A stretch of DNA of 64,000 bases from Xestospongia bergquistia (lineage: Eukaryota > Porifera > Demospongiae > Haplosclerida > Petrosiidae), in NCBI GenBank assembly GCA_963965975.1, contig OZ014425.1:1749501-1813500 (forward strand), in the 5' to 3' direction. The notes beneath the pieces are model-generated. The model was not told the DNA's origin. It saw nothing but the letters and a program-made list of their open reading frames with translations, and made no database searches. Positions 57,389 through 64,000 of this stretch are shown here, piece after piece (position 1 is the stretch's first letter; each line of letters starts with the position of its first letter). Both the position numbers and the translations under genes were made by a program.

Positions 57389-60300
57389 ATGGAGGCTCCT
57401 AGGAGGAGTATGGAGTCAAAGATATTAGCTGGTGTCTTGCATAGTGACACACACATCCGTCTTCAAGCTGGGGAACAGCTGCTGGACTATTTAAGAGATG
57501 AAAATAACGACTTAGCTGAGTATGAAGAGATAGAGAGTCTTATAGGAGGTCTAGCTAATTGGATGGCAAGTAGTAACTTTAGAGTAAGTATAAAAAAACT
57601 TAGAATAATCTCCATGTGACTTGTTGGGATTGTGGTTATATCATATATATGGCTGCATCCTTTTTTTAATAGTTTTAGTCTCTTCTTAGCCATATACACA
57701 TTAAATAAGTCTTATAGTGTTTAGTGGTTTAATAGTTTCAAGGGGTAGCTGTTTGTTCTAAATAGTGCCCATCTAGTGAATCTCTTCTTACTTGTTGGCA
57801 TGGCTGCTTAAACATATCCTAATTATTGCCCCCATTTCATGATGTCATATAGCTCAGTGTAGTGATATTTATGCTACCAAGTTCAGTTATATCAATAGCT
57901 TGTCATATATATTCCACATCAATAAAATTATGTATAAAAAAATCACGCTTAAAACTAAGGGTATACTATATAAAGCGCATTTATGTAAGCAAGTATATCA
58001 TTAATGAATCTGTTAGTGAGAACTCTAGGAAGTGACATAATAATAAACATCTATAAAATATGTACATAAGATAATAGTTAATAAACTTAATTTTTATCTA
58101 ATATAGATCAATTTACAAGCGATGGATCTTTTAATAATGATGATAATGCAATTAAAGAAAAAATTTAGACCACACATTTCAACATGCAAGTTATCCTTAT
58201 ATGTACATGTATTAGACTACCAGTACACCTGTACATACATGTATATGTACCACATGTATGTGTCATTTATTATAAGCATCTAATTAGTTTATGGAAGGAA
58301 GTTTACATATAAATAGTTTGTTGAGGTGTTCTGAGAAGCTGACTAATCTCCTTAGTCATGTTGTTAAATAGATGATAGAAGATGCAAGCATAATCATTAA
58401 ATTTGATGAGTAGGGTGTGTCTCAACTAGCAGTTAGTGTGTTGGTGTACATTGTATACATACCTGTTAATTGTAGAATGTCATATTATATAGTTTGCTGT
58501 TGCTTAATATGTTGTCTTTTGTGAGTATACACAGTGAACATAAAGTGTTTTGCCCATTGCTCTTAGCTCTGATATAATGAACACTTCATATTGCCCAATT
58601 TTTTTCCAAGTATTCAGGCAGGAAGAGTAAATCTGATCTAACTGTAGAAGCTAATATACATGATTCCAACAATATCTTGAGAGTACATGTGTGTATTTCT
58701 ATAAATGTAGTATTTCCTGTTATTCGAGGGAAACTTGGTGACTCAAAACATTCAGTTAGAGAAAAAACACAAGTCCTTATCCAACAGATAATGCAGGACT
58801 CTTGCATAAATCCTCAAGTATGTAACAATTGCTAGTATGTTAATAACATATCTTTACTTTTAATTGTTTTAGATACTGCTAGACAGAGTTTTAGAAAGTA
58901 CATTGACTCATAAGAATTGGCGAGTCAAAGAACAAGGGTTGTTTTGTATGAATAGAACTCTTAATTTGTAAGGAAATGAACCTCACATGTTGTAGCTCGT
59001 TAATTCCTCTCTCTTTCTCTCTCTCTCATTCACACTCTTTTACACATGCACACAAATAGTTTTGGTACTGGACAAATCTCAGTCTCCAAATATGTTGGTA
59101 AAATGTGTGACTTATTGGTTGATGCTAATGCTGTAGTGAGAGGTACTGCTATGGAGTCTCTTGTAGAAATATATCGTCATGTTGGAGTAAAAGTTAGAAT
59201 GGATCTGTCCAAACGAGATATACCAGGTCCAAAATTACAACAAATCTTTCAAAAGTTTGATGAAATTGATAAAGGAGAGAATATACAAAGTAGAGATGAG
59301 GTAAAGTTATTTCCTTGTATTAGAGAAAATTACTGAAGTGTGAGCCCTTGCTTACACTTCATTAATTTATGTGTAGAGTTATAAATTATAAAGTATCTTT
59401 ATTATTGTATCTAACTATTAATGGACGTCGATTCAAGAGAAATAATAAAAATAAAGTTATGTAATCTTCATGTTGGTTTCACTTGTTATGACAATCTGAA
59501 TATTGTAATCCCCTCACACACATACACAGACTCAGAGCCTATAATATGTTTGTTATCTCTACTTTTTGTCTTTTCTATTTTATATCATTTTCAGACTCAA
59601 TCTGTCTCCTCGTGTTCTTCAAATACTAGTCTTTCCTCTGCAAGAACTCAAGGCTCTGCTCCTCCCAATTCCTCATTAGTAACCAAACAAAAAGCCAGTG
59701 TTCCAGCTGCCACATACGCTGGCTCTGGAGGTGTTGATGAAACTCAATTTGAAGAAGCCTTTTTAGATGTACCTCATATTAATGTGAGTATGAGAACATT
59801 TAGTCTATTATATTTACTATCACACATGCACACAGATACTCACACAAAGTGATGTAGAAAAGATTATGGACAACATTTGTCAAGTATTAGGCAACAAAAA
59901 AACAAGTTGGGACAATCGTGTTACAGCACTCAAAGAACTAAGAGCTGTCATTCAATGTGAAGCTACTGACCATCAAGTCTTCCTCAGTCTATTACGTAAC
60001 ATGGATATATCCTTTAGTGATGCATTGAAAGATCTCCGTTCACAAGTAGTAAGAGAAGCCTGTGTTACTCTGAGTTGTTTAGTAGTCCATTTGAGAGTTG
60101 AGTTGTCTGCATTTGCTGAATTAATGTTACCACATCTGGTTGCTTTATTACCTAATTCAGCTAAAGTCATGGCTTCTTCAGCTAGTGTGTGTACAAAGAT
60201 TATTATAAAGGTACTACACTCTTTGTAATGGAAGATAATAAGAAATTTTTGTTTTTGATATCTTTCTACTTACATTCTACTTTTATTGATGGTTCTCAAT

Positions 60301-62393
60301 GTCCACTTTAGAATTGTCCTAGTCATCGATTAATACGTCCTTTAATTCATGGATGTCACGCAAAGTCAACAATAACTCGTAGAAGTTGTGCTGAATTAAT
60401 TGAACTAGTGACTCAAGTTTGGAACACTAGTGTTCTAGATAGAGCAGGGAGTTCATTAGAGGAAGTAATTGTAAAGGGAATTAAAGATGCTGACCCTACT
60501 GCTAGGAAATTAATGAGAAGGTAATTAATTCATTATTATATTAAATTATGTCATTCTTATGTTATTATAGAGCATTTTGGGGTTATCATCATCACTATCC
60601 TACTACAGCTGATAGATTATTTGACTCTTTTGATTCTTATCTTCAGAAACATCTCAATGATGAAAAAAGACTCTTGGATAGAGGACCAGCTGCTCCACCA
60701 ATGCAGCTGTCTCAAGTTCAGTATGTTAACATTTATCATATACATTAGTCATGTACATGTATATATCTTGTATGTAGATTTGTATGTAATAATATAACAT
60801 TTGTGTTGTCTCTATTAGTAACAATCATTCTGAGACCATACCCTTAAAAGTAAAGTTACCAAAACCCTCCCGTCTCAAAAAGACCACACCCATTACAGTA
60901 AGACAACCTAAGATTTCTCCTCTTTGCACTAGTCCTGACACAAGTCATTCACGTACTAACATTTCACCAACTCCAATATTTAGCTCTCAGAGACAATCAA
61001 GATATTCAATGTATTATGAAGACGTCAAGACAATTCGATCTCCATCTATATCACCTGATATATATACTTCAGGATCACATCACTCCTTTTATAGAACTAC
61101 TTCTATATCACAGGTAACATCTTACTCACGATCGCATTCAAGGTCTCGGTCCATGTCACCTGGTTTTTCAGAATCACATCACTCCCTTTACAGAACAAGT
61201 AGTTCATCACAGATAACTACTATACGTAATAGTGATATCAGGATGAACTCTGGAACCATTCAGAGACAATCAAGGTATACAATGCATTATGAAGGTATTA
61301 GAGTGAGTTCTCAATCACGGACATCTCAGTCTCGGTCTCGGTCTGGGTCTCGATCTCATTCTCAATCTCGTAGTTCCTATCAATGTTCTACTTCAGAATA
61401 CATTGATTCATCATTACATGGAGGGGAATTCTCTAATGGTATTGAAAACCCTGTCATGTTACCTTATTCTTATAATCCTATTACAGTAAGTACTGCTTAC
61501 TAAATGTTGCATTTAAGTACTAAGAGAGGACGGCTTCTATGATAATTAATGTTAACCTTTGCTAAGTTTACAAAGGTGTGAAATCAACATAGACTCATAT
61601 ATAATATATATAGAAATACTAAGAATGTTGTGTAGTATCCTAAAAGACTTGTAGTTGACCTGTTGACACATGTTTCTTAGGCAAATGGAGTAGTGTTAGT
61701 TATAGTAACTGATATTACATGTACTGACAGTGAGATTATTCATTTTGTGGTGACACCAGCTGCTCAATAATTGTCTACCTACCACCTGGTTCTGTAAAGA
61801 AGGCTCTTTTGGCTCTTTTTGACTTTGCTCTGGTTACTTATCCCTCCTTTTCATTAGTTTAGTTTTAATAACAAATTTCTGGCTACTTGTGGGTTTATTT
61901 CAATAGAGAGAGAAATAAAGAGATATCTCTGTTATTTTTGGTGATTCTGGACAGAATAGAAAGTTTCTATTGACAGATGGAGTGTTAATAGTGTAGATGT
62001 TTAAGCAAGTTAACTGTGTATAAAAGACCTGCTCTGGTCATTGTCAACAACCATGATGAATTTAAATTTAAGTATTTATTGTAGTTTGTTAAATCTTGCT
62101 GCTGACAGATATGTGAGTGTTAGTTAGATCACTGTGATACTGGTTATGATAGTAGTGACTTTAATGATTTTAATGGTGTTTTGTATTCATTTAGAATCTT
62201 GATGAATTAATCAAGTTATGCTGTTCAAAGTCATGGTCTGAGAGAAAAGATGGTATTGCTCAACTTCACCTCTTGTTGGAAAGTGATCGAGATTTATCGT
62301 AAGAAGATAATCTTAAGTTAAATGACTTCTCTCTGTCTGTCTGTCTGTCTGTCTCTCTCTTTGTCTCTCTCTGTCTCTGTCTCTGTCTGTCTA

Positions 62394-62438
<45 letters not shown>

Positions 62439-64000
62439 GTGTGTCTCTCTCTGTCTCTCTCTCTCTCTGTAGTCATTCTGACATGATGCGTGTAAAAGAT
62501 GTCTTTAAACGAATGTTTTCAGAACCTCATGCAAAAGTTGGTGACACTGTACTCTTTCATGTACACAGAATGTTAACAGATATACTTAAAATATTAATGT
62601 GTTTACAATCACTGCAGACTGTATAGAACTCCATATGTTTTAGTTGTTGAGAATGTTCAGTATTCATTCATCTATCCAGCTGTTTATATATTTTCCTTAC
62701 ATGCTAAATATTCCTCTAATTATTTATCCATTTTTATAACCTGTGTGTCCATTCTTTTAATCTGTATGTCCATCTCTTCATTCAGGTATATGGAATGTTT
62801 CTAGAAACTCTATCTCGTTTTATTGAGGAACATCAAGAATATCTTGATGACTGGCTCTTTCTTCTTCTTTTACGATTATTACACAAACAAGGCACTGATA
62901 TGCTCAAATCAGTTCAATTCAAGTTACAGTTAGTATTAGAACATGTGAGGTAAGACATCTACTAGTAATTGTATGGTAGTAAATTGTAGTAGTTTAAATG
63001 TCATGAAATGTCTACTATAAAATGTGTTGTCTGCCAAATGTAATTGGCTGGTTTCAAACTGATGTCTTGTGATATGAAATTAATGTCCTCTTAATTGTAT
63101 TTGTGGTGAGTAAATTTTACTATATTATTTTCCAGTAATGATACTAATATACATATGCTACTTACTGGTTTGTCAATTAGTAAGACAATAATCCTTGTTT
63201 CTTATTATTAAGGGTATGGTTTATTAATTTAATTGATATTCCTTTGTGTATGTTCTGAAAGTCTTTATTATTACAGACGTCACTTTGACGTGTCTCAACA
63301 GTTCAGTGTTTTATGTCGTATTCTTAATGATCAAACACAACCAATGAACAACAAAGTCAAACATGCTTGGTTAGAATATGTACATGAATTACTTCCTTTA
63401 ATGGATCGTGATGACTTTAAGGATACCTCAGGTATATATCATTTAAAATCATTGAAAATCACCATAGTTACTTTTAATTACTTCAATTCTTTAGAGATTC
63501 GTCAAGCATTCACTAAATTACTTGTTATGGTTGGAGAACCCAAAAGTGCTGAGATTCGTAAAGCTACACAAAATGTTATAACTGGTCTCTTTGATTTAAA
63601 TGCAGTAGTTTTTAGTTTACTGCAAAGAGGAGTCCCTCGTAATGTACAGGAATATGTTGAACGCATTATTAAAGGATATATGCAAGAGAATTCTAGTGAA
63701 GATGAAGACTGTCTCTCTCCTACCAGCAAAAACCCCTGTCTCTCTCCTACCAGCAAGACCCCTGTTGCTTCAAGAACACCTCAATCTCGTTTCTCTAAAA
63801 GTAAAGTCACACAGTCATTATCTCGTAGTCGTTTACCTATTCCTTTTGTGCGAGCAACACCTTCTGGTGGTAGAGCTACACCCTCTAGAATCCCTCGTCC
63901 ATCCAGTAGACAAGTTGGACTCCGTCCAAGAGCTAGAAGTGTTGATCCAGATCGTATGTTGGCTACCTACCAGGTACAATCAAAACCTCGTGATCGTTAT
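57389..64000 (+). CDS. CLASP: CLASP copy C, 5' part through TOG3 (runs off the window)
   Basis: Exons read: 57389-57583 (ATG), 58107-58185, 58711-58817, 58873-58967, 59060-59300, 59595-59783, 59836-60210, 60312-60520, 60571-60720, 60819-61485, 62195-62298, 62473-62536, 62786-62949, 63277-63431 and 63495 to beyond 64000. The first five form TOG1 (LVEIYRHVGVKVRMDLS is near-universal in CLASPs). 59595-60720 form TOG2 (DLRSQVVREAC, LLPNSAKVMA, KKG-like KGIKDADPTARK). 60819-61485 is a Ser/Arg-rich linker, and 62195 onward is TOG3. Copy C and copy A are recent duplicates, near-identical in TOG3; copy C lacks 96 bp of linker present in copy A at about 3858-3953. Short introns throughout; one is GC-AG (58186-58710). 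The start codon sits in AAAAGATGG with conserved upstream sequence. Confidence 0.9.
58186..58710 (+). other. GC-AG intron in CLASP copy C
   Basis: The exon ends ACA T|GCAAGT and the next begins after ATAAATGTAG with TA TTT CCT, giving Ser-Thr-Leu-Phe-Pro where CLASPs read ST-LP. No GT donor in phase is available nearby. Confidence 0.6.
61486..62194 (+). other. intron of CLASP copy C
   Basis: No exon found. From about 61530 it matches 1590-2262 closely, marking the extent of the duplicated block between copies A and C on the 5' side. Confidence 0.65.
62299..62472 (+). repeat. polypyrimidine microsatellite filling a CLASP intron (copy C)
   Basis: CTGT/CTCT repeats make up the intron and end in CTCTGTAG. 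A run of pure CTGT units near 62391-62420 is absent from copy A. Confidence 0.85.

Overview
This is eukaryotic genomic DNA, AT-rich, with genes split by many very short GT-AG introns (often 45-120 nt). The gene content is metazoan: CLASP, CKAP5/ch-TOG, UBR-box zinc fingers and a PLAAT/LRAT-like protein. Compact introns, (TA)n tracts, local gene duplication and giant repeat proteins suggest an early-branching animal. A demosponge such as Amphimedon is my best guess, but nothing here proves it. All spliced models were read by eye from splice sites, reading phase and remembered family sequences.

Layout. (1) 1-5354, + strand: intron or flank, then the 3' part of a CLASP gene (copy A: third TOG domain, Ser/Pro linker with a putative EB-binding SRIP motif, C-terminal domain). 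Decayed extra copies of its last exons follow at 5810-6866. (2) 7212-37986, - strand: one giant gene. Two very long open frames (33243-11611 and 11521-7212) are joined in phase by an 89-nt intron, and three small 5' exons (37986-37913, 36261-36144, 36095-36026) join in phase too. The predicted protein is about 8,734 residues: two N-terminal hydrophobic segments, a P-loop-like motif, about 19 near-identical 280-residue beta-rich repeats, diverged versions of the same repeat, two possible fibronectin-III-like stretches, and an array of 20 UBR-box zinc fingers. (3) 36.3-42.5 kb: AT microsatellites, foldback elements, dispersed repeats, a PLAAT/LRAT-like gene (40838-40233, -) and scraps of CLASP sequence. 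(4) 42529-46318, +: a chimeric gene whose eight exons stay in one frame, built from CLASP first-exon sequence, CLASP Ser/Arg-rich sequence, the CKAP5 TOG4-TOG5 linker and a coiled coil. (5) 46756-55268: a decayed Rab-like GTPase (-) abutting a 5'-truncated CKAP5 copy (+). The CKAP5 copy carries a frameshift and has a 4.35-kb Ty1/copia element inserted in a coding exon. (6) 55472-56400, -: an unrecognised Gln/Ser/Thr-rich gene. (7) 57389-64000, +: the 5' two thirds of a second CLASP gene (copy C: TOG1, TOG2, Ser/Arg-rich linker, TOG3), running off the window.

How it fits together. The + strand genes all derive from two families of microtubule plus-end regulators that carry TOG domains, CLASP and XMAP215/CKAP5. 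The locus looks like a site of repeated duplication and exon shuffling. The giant - strand gene lies between the duplicated blocks. It joins a large repeat scaffold, possibly membrane-anchored, to many copies of a domain known elsewhere for binding N-degrons. I recognise no named gene with that architecture.
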